The notes: a model not told the origin generated them from the letters alone. A stretch of DNA of 64,000 nucleotides from Nitrospira_D sp035465795 (GCF_049546785.1 NZ_JBMWAN010000003.1:186001-250000); one strand, 5' to 3'. Shown: positions 33,890 to 43,250, counted from the stretch's first letter. A program made the numbers and translations.

Positions 33890-34759
33890 TTATTTGAGCC
33901 CGCGCAGGAACGAGGGGCTCAAAGTCCCCCTGGCGACTTCGGCCACCGGCCCTTTCATCGTCAGGCTGAAATCGGGCGCAACCTCGATGTTGAGTTGGCC
34001 GCCCGGCATCTTCACTGTGACCGGGCTCTTGACCAGTCCCAGGCGGACGGCTGCGCTGGCTGCCGCGCAGGAGGATGAGCCGGACGCTTGCGTCTCTCCG
34101 GCCCCGCGCTCCCAAATCAGGATGAAGATTTCCTTCGGACCCGTCGGGACAGCCAACTGGACATTCGTCCGTTTCGGGAAGAGGTTATGATTTTCCAGGA
34201 CAGGTCCAAGGGCAAGGAGATCTTCACGCGACCAGGATTCTCCCGCCTGTTTGAACACGACACAATGGGGATTGCCGACGCTGACACCCGTGAAGACCAG
34301 TGAACGGCCTGCCGCATTGATGGGTTGCTGTATCAGTTCTGGTACGTCGAGTGTGCAGGGAAGAGCCCTCGGTTTGAACGTGGCCTGGCCCATCTCGACC
34401 GTGACGGCGCTGGCGTCGCCGTGACGATCGATGTGCAGATCGATGGTGACGAGGCCGCCTTTGGTATCCACCGTGAAATGCTTCTTTTTGGTTTTACCCG
34501 TCGCATGGAGGTAGCGGGCAAAAATGCGCAGCCCGTTGCCGGACTTTTCCGCCTCGCTGCCGTCCGGGTTGTAGATGCGCAGACCGAAGTCCGCCTTCTT
34601 GGTCGGGACGAGCGCCAGGATGCCGTCACTGCCCAGGCCCCAGTTTCGATCACAGACGGCTTTGATATTCTTCGGGCTGAGCCTGAAGGTCAGCTCTTTG
34701 GGGTCCATCACAAGGTAGTCGTTGCCAAGGCCGTGGCCGCGGAAAAATCCGTTCTTCAT
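33890..34759 (-). CDS. dapF: Diaminopimelate epimerase-like protein with Ser for the first catalytic Cys, 289 aa
   Basis: The N-terminal G-H-G-L-G-N-D-Y and R-N-W-G-L-G-S-D-G segments and the two-domain layout mark this as DapF, which interconverts LL- and meso-diaminopimelate for lysine and peptidoglycan synthesis. Normal DapF uses two cysteines, in CGNG and G(T/S)G(A)CA. Here the first is S73 (K-S-G-N-G-L-R) while the second, C231 (S-S-S-C-A-A-A-S), is kept. The substitution would change acid/base chemistry or indicate a different substrate. The active-site N-P-H and substrate-binding N and R positions appear normal. There is no other DapF in the window. Confidence 0.8.
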   Translation of the reverse strand: MKNGFFRGHGLGNDYLVMDPKELTFRLSPKNIKAVCDRNWGLGSDGILALVPTKKADFGLRIYNPDGSEAEKSGNGLRIFARYLHATGKTKKKHFTVDTKGGLVTIDLHIDRHGDASAVTVEMGQATFKPRALPCTLDVPELIQQPINAAGRSLVFTGVSVGNPHCVVFKQAGESWSREDLLALGPVLENHNLFPKRTNVQLAVPTGPKEIFILIWERGAGETQASGSSSCAAASAAVRLGLVKSPVTVKMPGGQLNIEVAPDFSLTMKGPVAEVARGTLSPSFLRGLK

Positions 34760-34793
34760 CTGTAGCTCCTTTGAAGAGAAATCGTCCGGCGTC

Positions 34794-34900
34794 GATCGTC
34801 ATTCGTCAAACGGAAGAGAAGGTACTAAGGAGAGGTGGGAATCGTCAACAGGGGGAGAGACAATTGTGATCGATTCTCTACGCGTGACGATTGACGAAGG
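34794..34900. repeat. Family-5 inverted repeat between dapF and glyoxalase genes
   Basis: GATCGTCATTCGTCAAACGG at 34794-34813 and its imperfect complement CGCGTGACGATTGACGAAGG at 34881-34900 flank about 65 bases. Same family as 33798-33877. The right arm is 6 bases from the TAG stop of the glyoxalase gene. Confidence 0.6.
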
Positions 34901-34906
34901 ACCGGG

Positions 34907-35305
34907 CTAGACGATCTTCACTCCGGCTGGCCGTTCGATCAACTCGATCTCATAGCCATCGGGGGCTTCGATGAAGATGAACTTGCTGCCGGAGGAGGTT
35001 TGGGTGGGGCCGTCGGTGATCCTGACGCCCTTGGCATTGAGCGACGCGATCGTGGCATCAAGGTTGTCTACCTGAAAGGCGAGATGGACGAGGTCTTCCT
35101 GAACCTTCACCGGCCCGCTGGGTGGGAAGCTGGTGAGCTCGATCAGCTCGTCGCTGGCGGGGGCTTTCAGAAAAGCCAGATGCGATCCCCGCGGGGAGGT
35201 TTTTCGCTCGATCACTTCGAGGCCCAGCACGTTCGTATAAAACTGAATCGTCTGATCCAGATCACTGACTCTCATGCGGGTGTGGAGAAGTTTAGTGATG
35301 TTCAT
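34907..35305 (-). CDS. Glyoxalase I/lactoylglutathione lyase-type protein, 132 aa
   Basis: The chain follows the glyoxalase betaalphabetabetabeta pattern: L-H-T-R-M-R-V-S-D-L at the start with metal-ligand His, F-Y-T-N-V-L-G-L, then H-L-A-F-Q-V and the C-terminal F-I-E-A-P-D-G-Y-E-I-E-L-I-E. The metal-ligand set H/E/H/E of GloA appears complete, so it could detoxify methylglyoxal with a thiol cofactor. Members of this superfamily also include dioxygenases, so the exact activity is not certain. It stands between a family-5 repeat and the GNAT gene. Confidence 0.82.
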   Translation of the reverse strand: MNITKLLHTRMRVSDLDQTIQFYTNVLGLEVIERKTSPRGSHLAFLKAPASDELIELTSFPPSGPVKVQEDLVHLAFQVDNLDATIASLNAKGVRITDGPTQTSSGSKFIFIEAPDGYEIELIERPAGVKIV

Positions 35306-35330
35306 ATGAGGAGCTTATAGCAGAAAGTTG

Positions 35331-35804
35331 TTAGCTATGTCGTGCGGGTCCTGCCGTTTTGCGGAGTAGCATCTCGGCGCTTCCCGGAATCAAGAAGTCC
35401 GGCATAGGCCCGATTTCCTGAAAGCCGTGTTTCTTGTAGAAGGCTCTTGCCGGTGCGTTGAAATCGGACACGCAGGCGAAGAGGTTCTTCGTTCTCGCGA
35501 AGACGGTGTGTTCCACGTGGGCCAAGAGTGCGGCTCCGAAACCGGATTTTCTCGCCCATGGCGCCACGCCGAGCAGCTCCAGATAATCTCCCAACAAGAA
35601 TTTCTCGCGAATCAAGGCGATGCCGGCCACCTTCCCCTCGACCAGGGCGACAAGACTCTCGCGGCCTTGCGGCAGGGGGCAGAAGATCCGGTTCCAGTCG
35701 GCACTGGTGTAGCCCAATGTCTTCCAGGGATCGGAGTCGGCGAGGAGTTGCACGACCGCGCCGCGGTCCTCTGCCTGCATGGCTCTGATCTGGGGTGTGG
35801 TCAT
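35331..35804 (-). CDS. GNAT-family N-acetyltransferase, 157 aa
   Basis: A single GNAT domain with the acetyl-CoA segment W-A-R-K-S-G-F-G-A-A-L-L (a variant of R/Q-x-x-G-x-G/A) at about residues 81-92 and the C-terminal N-A-P-A-R-A-F-Y-K-K-H-G-F signature. The target, either a protein N-terminus or a small molecule, is not evident. Its start overlaps the stop of the polysaccharide deacetylase gene (ATGA), suggesting co-transcription with it. Confidence 0.82.
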   Translation of the reverse strand: MTTPQIRAMQAEDRGAVVQLLADSDPWKTLGYTSADWNRIFCPLPQGRESLVALVEGKVAGIALIREKFLLGDYLELLGVAPWARKSGFGAALLAHVEHTVFARTKNLFACVSDFNAPARAFYKKHGFQEIGPMPDFLIPGSAEMLLRKTAGPARHS

Positions 35805-36502
35805 GGATTCTTCTGTTTGCAGGCCAGGAGATCGCTGACGGTCATGGGCTTCAGTGCCTTGCGCGGGAGCACGTCGGTCGTCAAGTGCTCAATCACTTCC
35901 CTGGTTTGCTTCCCTTTGCCGTTCGCATGGAGTACCACGATGCTGCCTGGTTTCGCGCGCTTCTCGATGCGGGCCAGAATCTGCTCGGCAGACAGGGTGG
36001 GGTCGGGGTCGCCTGATTCGATATTCCATTGAATAAAGCGCAGCCCGAGTTGCTTCACCACATCCACGGTAATGTCGTTATACTCGCCATATGGGGGACG
36101 AAAGAGAATGGCATCGTGGGCATACTGTTCGTTCAGGAACCGGACGGGCCTGTGGATTTCTTGGCGCTGTTCATCGGCATTCTGCATCGGCAAGTGCGCA
36201 TGGACTTCGCCGTGTGTGCCAACCTCGAAAAATTCGATTCCGAGCAAGTGTTCCACCTCGGCGTCGTGTTTTGCGATCCATTTGCCGGACATGAAGAATG
36301 TGGCGGGGATGCGGTGCTGAATGAGGTAGTCCACCAGCGCCTGATCGTAGCCCGTTCCTTTTCGGACGGGGCAGAGATCGAAGGTCAGCGCGATGCCGGG
36401 GCAGGAAGGGGGGCCGGACTTGATGACTTGTGCCGATCCTATTTGTGGAGCGACAAGCCCGATGATGCCGATGAAGAGGAATACCCATGACCTGAGCGAC
36501 AT
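35801..36502 (-). CDS. Secreted polysaccharide deacetylase (NodB domain), 233 aa
   Basis: A signal peptide ends at about residue 24 (I-G-S-A-Q). The NodB motifs follow: A-L-T-F-D42-L-C-P, T-H-G-E-V-H for the metal-binding histidines, and F-R-P-P-Y-G-E-Y. In motif 1 the second aspartate, normally a metal ligand (TFDD), is L43; related branches with TFD-(F/L)-C exist, so it may still be active. Typical substrates are N-acetylated glycans of the cell wall or exopolysaccharide. It is followed by the coupled GNAT gene. Confidence 0.8.
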   Translation of the reverse strand: MSLRSWVFLFIGIIGLVAPQIGSAQVIKSGPPSCPGIALTFDLCPVRKGTGYDQALVDYLIQHRIPATFFMSGKWIAKHDAEVEHLLGIEFFEVGTHGEVHAHLPMQNADEQRQEIHRPVRFLNEQYAHDAILFRPPYGEYNDITVDVVKQLGLRFIQWNIESGDPDPTLSAEQILARIEKRAKPGSIVVLHANGKGKQTREVIEHLTTDVLPRKALKPMTVSDLLACKQKNP

Positions 36503-36573
36503 AGGCTCTAGTATACCTCAAGCTTGTCGAAGAAGAGTTGACCCTTTGTGAATTCGACTGTTACGGTGAGGCT

Positions 36574-37725
36574 ATGCAACTACCTTCGTGGGAAATCGGC
36601 CGCGCTCTGGGAATTCCGATTCGCATTCATGCCTCCTGGTTCCTTGTCTTTTTCTTTGTGACCTCCAGTCTGGCCTCGGGATTTTTGCCGGCCAATCTGC
36701 CGGGATTGTCCGAGGAGCGCTACTGGGCGATGGGGGCCGTTTCGGCGGTGCTGTTGTTCCTGTCCGTTCTCCTGCACGAACTGGGACATTCCTACGTCGC
36801 GCTGCGCTACCGCATTCCCATCAGCCAGATCACACTCTTTCTCTTCGGCGGTGTCGCGCAGATGCGGCAGGAGCCGCCTCATCCTCGGGCTGAATTTCTC
36901 ATCGCCATCGCCGGTCCTGCCGTAAGCTTTTTCCTTGGCGGACTGTGCCTCGGGGCCGTTGAGGTGGCTGGAGAAGTCGGCGAGGCGGCGGGCTGGAGGG
37001 GGTTGATGATGCTCGGGAGCCTGCTGGGCTTCGTCAATGTGCAACTGGGACTCTTCAATCTGATCCCGGGGTTTCCGTTGGACGGCGGCCGGGCCTTGCG
37101 CGCCGGGCTCTGGGCCTGGGGGAAGGATTTCTATCGGGCCACCGTTCAGGCGTCGTTTGTCGGCCAGGCGTTCGGCCTGTTGTTCGGCCTGGCAGGAGTG
37201 ATGGTCGTCGTCGGGGCGTTGAGCGGCGATCTGCCTGAGTCAATGGTCTCCAACGGCGGCTGGGTCATTATTCTCGCCACATTTCTGTTCGCGACGGCGT
37301 TGACAAGCCGGCGCCAGGCGGTGGTGCGGCAATCGCTGGCCGTGGTGCCGGTTCGGGATCTGATGGTGCAGACGGTGGTCTCGATTCCTCCCGACTGTAC
37401 GATTGCCGACGCCGTCAATCAGTACTTCGTGCCGCACGGGTATGGCGGATTTCCAGTCGTGGCAGAGGGGCGGCTGGTGGGTCTGGTCACGGTGATGGAC
37501 GTGCAGACGGTGCCCCAATCGCTGTGGGCCTGGAAGATCGTTCAGCAGGTGATGCGGCCGGCGGAGCCCTCGCTCATGATCGAGCCGAACGCGGCGGTGC
37601 TGGACGCGATGCAGCGGATGACGCAAGCGGGATGGGATCGATTGATCGTCGTGCAGGAGGGGCAGGTGATCGGTCTCGTCACCCGATCGGCGATTGTGCA
37701 TTACCTGCAGTTGCACAAGGCGTGA
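36574..37725 (+). CDS. Site-2 protease (M50) with two C-terminal CBS domains, 383 aa
   Basis: The start at 36574 is chosen over one 36 bases upstream because the family begins with P-S-W-E-I-G-R and GTGAGG precedes it. Zinc-binding HELGH is at residues 68-72 and the third ligand is in N-L-I-P-G-F-P-L-D168-G-G. About six membrane helices form the intramembrane protease. Residues about 255-383 are a CBS pair (V-R-D-L-M and the second starting near V-M-R-P), which in this family bind nucleotides and may gate activity. Substrates are usually membrane-bound regulators such as anti-sigma factors; none is visible nearby. Confidence 0.9.
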   Translation: MQLPSWEIGRALGIPIRIHASWFLVFFFVTSSLASGFLPANLPGLSEERYWAMGAVSAVLLFLSVLLHELGHSYVALRYRIPISQITLFLFGGVAQMRQEPPHPRAEFLIAIAGPAVSFFLGGLCLGAVEVAGEVGEAAGWRGLMMLGSLLGFVNVQLGLFNLIPGFPLDGGRALRAGLWAWGKDFYRATVQASFVGQAFGLLFGLAGVMVVVGALSGDLPESMVSNGGWVIILATFLFATALTSRRQAVVRQSLAVVPVRDLMVQTVVSIPPDCTIADAVNQYFVPHGYGGFPVVAEGRLVGLVTVMDVQTVPQSLWAWKIVQQVMRPAEPSLMIEPNAAVLDAMQRMTQAGWDRLIVVQEGQVIGLVTRSAIVHYLQLHKA

Positions 37726-37768
37726 GGCCTATCTTGCGAGCGACGAGATAAGAACGACGCATCACCGC

Positions 37769-39124
37769 TCACTCAGCTCTGGCGACGGAAATGTTCTGGG
37801 CAATGGCGACGCGGATGAGGTGGACGACGAGCAGAAATCCATAGACCACGCAAAAGAACTTGAACGTGACGCGGTAGAAATCCATTAAGAGGATGGGCAG
37901 ACAGAGGGCAAAAATGAGGCTGGCGACCAGGGTCACAAACGTGAGCCGGCGGCAGAATTCGTAGGACGGTTCTTTTCCGATGGGTTTCAGCGCGCGGGCG
38001 TAGCGCTCGGCCCGTTGGTGGCGGGCCTCCTGCATCGCGTCTTCCGGTTGCCCCCAGTAGCGAAGCGTCAAATACCCGATCACGATAAACACCCAGGGCA
38101 GCGACCACAGCGGCCAATAGACCATGCCCGCATACCCGTCGCTGCTGATCAGTGTGGCGTAGGACGGGGCATAGAGGAGCCCCAGCACGAGGGGCAGCAT
38201 CCGTTCATCGCTCGGGCGTTCTCCCTCAGGCCCGCCGTGGATTAATTCCTGTTCGAACAGCGGATAGCCGTATTTCAGAACGACCAGGGCAATCGCCGCG
38301 CTCATGGTCTTATCCGGAATGTAGCGGACGCAGTTCTGGAACCAGTTCACGACAGCCCAACTGAGACTTTCTCCCCATTGCACGCCGAGGATCGATTCCA
38401 GTGAAACCCGCACGGTGGTTTCCCACTGTGTCACGCGAGCGCTCAGCGACTCGGCGACGTCAGGGTTGAGCGCGAACGTGGTGCGTTCGTTCAGCGCAGC
38501 CTGCACCAATGTGCCGGGGATGCTCATCACCACTGCGCCGACAACGCCGAAGCTGAGCAGGAACCAGGTGTGGGCCAGGACGGAGCTCTTGGACGTCCGC
38601 ACATATTTTTGGAAGCCCGGTTGTCTGGCCAGGACGCCCCAGAAGAGCGCGCCGGTCATATTGACGAGCGACCAGGGGAAGATCACCACATCGGCGCCCA
38701 CTTCGGGATAGAGCAGCCAGTTCACCACGGAATTCGATAACAATGCCACCATGGCACCCCACCAGGGGCCCAGGAGGAAGGCCACCAGGGCCGTGCCGGT
38801 CATGTCCAAAAACAGAATGCTTTCCATATGGCGGCTGAGGGTCAGCCCGACATAGTTGAGCAGGACGCCGGCTGCAACGATGACGCCGGTTTCGTACAAC
38901 AGCAGATAGGATGATCCGCGGAGAGGTTTGGAGGAAAAGAAGTCGATCGTGGACGCCGTCGGAGCGGAGGCGCGTTCAGGCCGGGCCGGTCCTTTGTCTT
39001 CATGCCTGGCGCGGATGCGATGTTGGAAGTCGAGGAGCTTTTCCAGGACGGTCAGCAGGGTGGCAATGAAACCTGCGATCGTGCCTCCCAGCATCATCAG
39101 TTCTTTGCCGAAGTCCTCAGCCAT
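37769..39124 (-). CDS. Polytopic membrane protein with ECF S-component-like core, 451 aa
   Basis: The start at 39124 is supported by GGGGAG 6 bases upstream. A hydrophilic region (about 25-60) is followed by several membrane helices, including L-G-P-W-W-G-A-M-V-A-L-L-S-N, which resembles the integral S components of ECF vitamin transporters, and then helices at about 165-195, 260-300, 330-350 and two C-terminal ones after a basic loop. No ATPase partner lies nearby. The substrate and role are unknown; the ECF resemblance is a pattern match only. Confidence 0.6.
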   Translation of the reverse strand: MAEDFGKELMMLGGTIAGFIATLLTVLEKLLDFQHRIRARHEDKGPARPERASAPTASTIDFFSSKPLRGSSYLLLYETGVIVAAGVLLNYVGLTLSRHMESILFLDMTGTALVAFLLGPWWGAMVALLSNSVVNWLLYPEVGADVVIFPWSLVNMTGALFWGVLARQPGFQKYVRTSKSSVLAHTWFLLSFGVVGAVVMSIPGTLVQAALNERTTFALNPDVAESLSARVTQWETTVRVSLESILGVQWGESLSWAVVNWFQNCVRYIPDKTMSAAIALVVLKYGYPLFEQELIHGGPEGERPSDERMLPLVLGLLYAPSYATLISSDGYAGMVYWPLWSLPWVFIVIGYLTLRYWGQPEDAMQEARHQRAERYARALKPIGKEPSYEFCRRLTFVTLVASLIFALCLPILLMDFYRVTFKFFCVVYGFLLVVHLIRVAIAQNISVARAE

Positions 39125-39253
39125 GGCGCTCCCCGTTTTTGCCGAAGTCATTGTATCGGGGAAGGGACGTATCACCTAGGAAAAGGCCGGAAGTTGCATC
39201 GGCACAAGCCGGGTCAGGCTAAGGGTTCAGCGGGAACTGCGGGTGAGACAGGG

Positions 39254-40105
39254 CTAGGAGGAGGCCAGCGTCGATGGAGGCGTCACGGCTTGGGCGCGTT
39301 GCTGAAGGTTGTGGGTGACCACGGCGCCGAACAGCAGTAAGCCGGCCGAGTAGTAGACCCACAGGAGCATCAGGACGATTTCCAGCAGCGAGCCGTAGAG
39401 CCGCACGTAGACCGTGGCGTATCCGCTGTACGTGACGAACAGGAGTTTGGCCGCGACCCAGAGGAGGGCGAACGTGAGGCCTCCGATCATGGCTTCGCGC
39501 CACGCTGGACGGCGTCGCGGGACGAAGCGGTAGAGGACGCTGACCGTTAAGAACGCCAAGCCGAAAGGGACCGTGTAGGTCAGGAGAAAATCGTGGGCGG
39601 CCAACGCCACCAGATCCAGCCCCCAGAGGCGCGGGACATACCCGATCAAGATGTTAATGATCTGAGTGGCGACATAGGAAATGATGAGGAGCAGCTCAGT
39701 TGCTCCCAATGAGGCGATTGAAATCGCCGTTGAGATGAGCGGGTGGCGTCGCCAGGTGCTTTCGAACACGACGTTCAGCGCGTAATCCAGTTCATAGAAC
39801 ACGAGCGCGCCGAACCAGGCGAACGACAGAAATACGGCCCAGCGAACGCTTTCAAGGGCGCTGATGCGGTGCAGTTCTTCGGCCAGCCGTTCGCCCAGGG
39901 AGGGCAGAAAGCCCTTCAGGAAGCTCAGGAGGAACTGCTCCCCCACATCCTGACTGACCAGGAAGCTGATGCCATACAGCAGAAGGAAGACCAGCGGAAA
40001 TAGCGAGAGCAGCGAGAAGAACGCCAGGGAGGCGGCGAGGCTGGTACAGCCGTTCCTCTGAAAGGCTTTGACCACGTCGAGGAGAAATCGCAGGGCTGGC
40101 AGCAT
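39254..40105 (-). CDS. YihY/BrkB family membrane protein, 283 aa
   Basis: Six hydrophobic helices and the family signature: A-A-S-L-A-F-F-S-L-L-S-L-F-P-L near the start, W-x-x-S-F-A-W-F-G-A at about 95-104 and the C-terminal L-L-W-V-Y-Y-S-A-G-L-L-L-F-G-A. Earlier annotation as ribonuclease BN is not supported for this family; its function is unknown. It ends 98 bases upstream of the start of the nuoN stop region and is on the same strand as complex I, but probably independent. Confidence 0.88.
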   Translation of the reverse strand: MLPALRFLLDVVKAFQRNGCTSLAASLAFFSLLSLFPLVFLLLYGISFLVSQDVGEQFLLSFLKGFLPSLGERLAEELHRISALESVRWAVFLSFAWFGALVFYELDYALNVVFESTWRRHPLISTAISIASLGATELLLIISYVATQIINILIGYVPRLWGLDLVALAAHDFLLTYTVPFGLAFLTVSVLYRFVPRRRPAWREAMIGGLTFALLWVAAKLLFVTYSGYATVYVRLYGSLLEIVLMLLWVYYSAGLLLFGAVVTHNLQQRAQAVTPPSTLASS

Positions 40106-40203
40106 CGTTCAGGACCCTTTGGGGGCTTCGTTCGGTGCAAGCCGACGGATGTGAGCCTAGCATGAGCGGCGCGGATGCGCACCAGTTTCAATAAGCCGGA
40201 GCC

Positions 40204-41679
40204 TTACTTCAGGGTCAGCGCGGCCTGGGTGGCCAAGCTCACAATGGGATTGGGGTAGAGCCCGAAGAAGAGCACGCCGGCCACGGCGCAGGCCAGCACG
40301 ATGGACAAGGCCGGCGAGGGCACGAAGCGCGGCGATGTCGCTGTCACCTCGCCCGGCTCACGCATATACATCACCATGACGAGACGCAAATAGTAATAAG
40401 CGGAAATGGCGGCGAACACCAGGGCGAGGATCGCCAGCCAGGACATCCCGGCCTGGACCGCGGCCGTGAAGACATAGAACTTCCCGATAAATCCCGCTGT
40501 CGGCGGAATGCCGGCGAGCGAGACCATGAACACCATCATCAACAATGCAGCCACTGGATGCCGTTTCGCCAGGCCGCTGTAGTCTTCGATTTCTTCTCCC
40601 TCCAGGCCGCCCTTGCGCAACATGGCGACGATGGAAAAGGCGCCGAAGGTCATGAAGGCATAGAGCGCGATGTAGAGCATCACGCTGGCGATGGCGGAGG
40701 CTGAGTCGGCTGCATCGAGGCGACCGGCCGCCACCACGCCGATCAAGGCGTACCCGGCGTGGGCGATGCTCGAATAGGCCAGCATCCGTTTAATATTCGT
40801 TTGAACGAGGGCGACGATATTGCCCAATACCAGCGTGCCGATACAGAGCAGCAGGAAGATCGCGGCCCAGTTTGCCTTGACGCCTCCGAGTCCCTCCACA
40901 AAGACCCGCACGAAGGCGCCGAAGCTGGCGGCTTTCGATGCCACGGCCATGAAGGCGGTGACGGACGTCGGGGCTCCCTGATAGACGTCCGGTGTCCACA
41001 TATGGAACGGCACCACCGCGAGCTTGAAGCTGAACCCCACCGCAATGAGGATAGTGGCGAACAAGAGGAGCGGATCGTTCAGGCTGCGCCCGGCGATGGC
41101 GGCGGCAATGGCGGGAAGCTGAGTGCTGCCGGCTGCGCCGTACAGCAGGGAAATGCCGTACAGCAGGATGCCGGAGGAAAAGGCGCCGAGGACGAAGTAT
41201 TTGGCCGAGGCTTCCAGGGACCGGGGCTCCGTTCGTTTCAAGCCCGCCATCACATAGAGCGAGAGGGACATGAGCTCAGTCCCGAGATAGATCGTCAGCA
41301 TATCGGCGCCGGAGACCATGACCATCATGCCGGCCAAGGCCAGTAGGACAAATCCGTAGTACTCGCCGAAATAGATTCGCTCTTCCTTCAAATAGGGGAA
41401 GGACAACAGAATGGTCAGCCCGGTCACAAAGTACAGCAGCAGTTTCCAAAAACAGGAATAGGCATCGATCACGACCAGCCCGCCGAACGCCGTGGTCGGA
41501 TCGCTCATGCGGGCCGCGGTCAGCCCCATGCAGATGGCCATGGTGGCCAGGCTGAGCCAGGCCAGACCGTCTTTCTTCGACGCAGGCGTGACGGGATCCA
41601 GTGCCAGGACGGCGCAAGCCGCAAAAATCACCAACAATTCCGGCAGGATGGCAAACAGATCGTGGGCCGAGATCGTCAT
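40204..41679 (-). CDS. nuoN: NADH-quinone oxidoreductase subunit N, 491 aa
   Basis: An antiporter-like proton-pumping subunit of complex I with about 14 membrane helices. The conserved Lys and His residues of the proton path and the V-V-P-F-H-M-W-T-P-D-V-Y-Q-G-A-P motif near residue 240 are present. ATGA overlap with nuoM (41676-41679) shows translational coupling. It is the most promoter-distal gene of the nuo operon, which runs nuoA to nuoN on the minus strand from 55319. Confidence 0.95.
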   Translation of the reverse strand: MTISAHDLFAILPELLVIFAACAVLALDPVTPASKKDGLAWLSLATMAICMGLTAARMSDPTTAFGGLVVIDAYSCFWKLLLYFVTGLTILLSFPYLKEERIYFGEYYGFVLLALAGMMVMVSGADMLTIYLGTELMSLSLYVMAGLKRTEPRSLEASAKYFVLGAFSSGILLYGISLLYGAAGSTQLPAIAAAIAGRSLNDPLLLFATILIAVGFSFKLAVVPFHMWTPDVYQGAPTSVTAFMAVASKAASFGAFVRVFVEGLGGVKANWAAIFLLLCIGTLVLGNIVALVQTNIKRMLAYSSIAHAGYALIGVVAAGRLDAADSASAIASVMLYIALYAFMTFGAFSIVAMLRKGGLEGEEIEDYSGLAKRHPVAALLMMVFMVSLAGIPPTAGFIGKFYVFTAAVQAGMSWLAILALVFAAISAYYYLRLVMVMYMREPGEVTATSPRFVPSPALSIVLACAVAGVLFFGLYPNPIVSLATQAALTLK

Positions 41680-43244
41680 GGACGTGCCGCTTCCTCCATT
41701 ACCTGAACTGTTTGGGCTCCATGGACCGGAGCGGTCGGCGGAGTCACTCGCCCGGTGGAGGTCGGAGATTCCCGTGGCGCCGTGGTCGCGCGGGCGACCA
41801 CATTCGTGACCGAGGCATGCATGCGGGTGAGAATCGGGTTGGGAAACAGGCCGATCCAGAACACCAGCACGACCAGCGGGATCAAGGTCATCATCTCGCG
41901 CTGATCGAGATCCTTCAGTTTGGGGAGAAACTTGGCTAACGGTACGCCGAAGGCCACCCGCTGGACCATCCAGAGGATGTAAGCGGCGGCCAGGATGATT
42001 CCCAGCGAGGCGATGGCGGCTGCCAGCTTGCTCCAGAGGAAGGTTCCGACCAGCACCATGAATTCGCCGACAAAACTGTTGGTGCCGGGGAGTCCGAGCG
42101 AGGAGAGGGCGAAAATCACCAGCAGCGTCGCGTAGCGGGGCATCGGTTTGGTGAGGCCGACGTTGTCGGCAATCTGGCGGCTGTGGGTCCGTTCATAGAT
42201 CACGCCGACGCAGAGGAAGAGGCCGCCGGTGGTAATGCCGTGGTTGACCATCTGCATCACCGCGCCTTCGATGCCCTGCTGATTGAACATGAACAACCCC
42301 AGCGTGACAAACCCCATGTGGCTGACGCTGGAATAGGCGATGAGCTTCTTGAGATCCGCCTGTGCCAGGGCCATGTAGGCGCCGTAGATGATGGCAATGA
42401 TCGAGAGCGTCACGATCATCGGGGTAAAGCCCTGTGAAGCGTCGGGCAGCATAGGCAGGCTGAAACGCAGGAAGCCGTAGGTGCCCATCTTGAGCAGGAC
42501 GCTGGCAAGGATGACGCTGCCGGCGGTCGGCGCTTCCACGTGGGCGTCCGGCAACCAGGTGTGGAACGGAAACATCGGCACCTTCACCGCAAAGGCGGCG
42601 AAGAAGGCCAGGAACAGCCAGAACTGGAGCCGGGCCGAATAGGTTTGCTGGCTCAGTTGGACAATGTCGAAGGTGTGGCCGCCCTGGAAGTAGAGAGCGA
42701 TGATCGCTACCAGCAGCAGCACGCTGCCGGCCAGGGTGTAGAGGAAGAACTTGATGGCGGCATACAACCGGTTCGGTCCGCCCCAGACGCCGATCAGCAG
42801 ATACATCGGGATCAGCATCGCTTCCCAGAAGACATAAAAGAGCACGAAATCCAGCGCGGCGAACACGCCGATCATCGCGCCTTCCATGATCAGCAGCATC
42901 GCCATGAAGCTGCGGATCCGTGATTCGATCGAACGCCAGGAAATCGAGACGCACAGCGGCATCAGGACGGTCGTCATCAAGACGAGCGGCAGGCTGATCC
43001 CGTCCAGGCCGAGGTGATAGTGCACCGGCGGCGAGGAGATCCAGACGGCGTCCTCGGCGAACTGCATCTGGCTCGACGAGGCGTCGAACAACCACCAGAG
43101 CGGGAGCGACAAGAGCAGATCGGCCAGAGTAATGCCGAGCGCGGCCATGCGGACGCTGGTCTCCTTGACGAAGAACAGCGCGGCCGAGCCGGCGATCGGA
43201 ATGAGGATCAGAAATGTCAGCCAGGGAAACCCGCCCGATTGCAT
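41676..43244 (-). CDS. nuoM: NADH-quinone oxidoreductase subunit M, 522 aa
   Basis: Antiporter-like subunit with about 14 helices. Landmarks are G-L-D-G-I-S-L-P near residue 80, the essential Glu-containing W-E-A-M-L-I-P-M-Y segment, and P-F-H-T-W-L-P-D-A-H-V-E-A-P. The last 40 residues are a hydrophilic Pro/Thr-rich tail. Only one NuoM is present, so this is the canonical 14-subunit enzyme and not a version with two NuoM copies. It lies 6 bases downstream of nuoL. Confidence 0.95.
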   Translation of the reverse strand: MQSGGFPWLTFLILIPIAGSAALFFVKETSVRMAALGITLADLLLSLPLWWLFDASSSQMQFAEDAVWISSPPVHYHLGLDGISLPLVLMTTVLMPLCVSISWRSIESRIRSFMAMLLIMEGAMIGVFAALDFVLFYVFWEAMLIPMYLLIGVWGGPNRLYAAIKFFLYTLAGSVLLLVAIIALYFQGGHTFDIVQLSQQTYSARLQFWLFLAFFAAFAVKVPMFPFHTWLPDAHVEAPTAGSVILASVLLKMGTYGFLRFSLPMLPDASQGFTPMIVTLSIIAIIYGAYMALAQADLKKLIAYSSVSHMGFVTLGLFMFNQQGIEGAVMQMVNHGITTGGLFLCVGVIYERTHSRQIADNVGLTKPMPRYATLLVIFALSSLGLPGTNSFVGEFMVLVGTFLWSKLAAAIASLGIILAAAYILWMVQRVAFGVPLAKFLPKLKDLDQREMMTLIPLVVLVFWIGLFPNPILTRMHASVTNVVARATTAPRESPTSTGRVTPPTAPVHGAQTVQVMEEAARP

Positions 43245-43250
43245 AGGCCC

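Noticed and set aside
33810..34115. N-terminal extension of uvrC upstream of 33809
   Set aside because: The added residues do not match UvrC, cross the repeat and run into dapF; ATG at 33809 begins the GIY-YIG domain directly.
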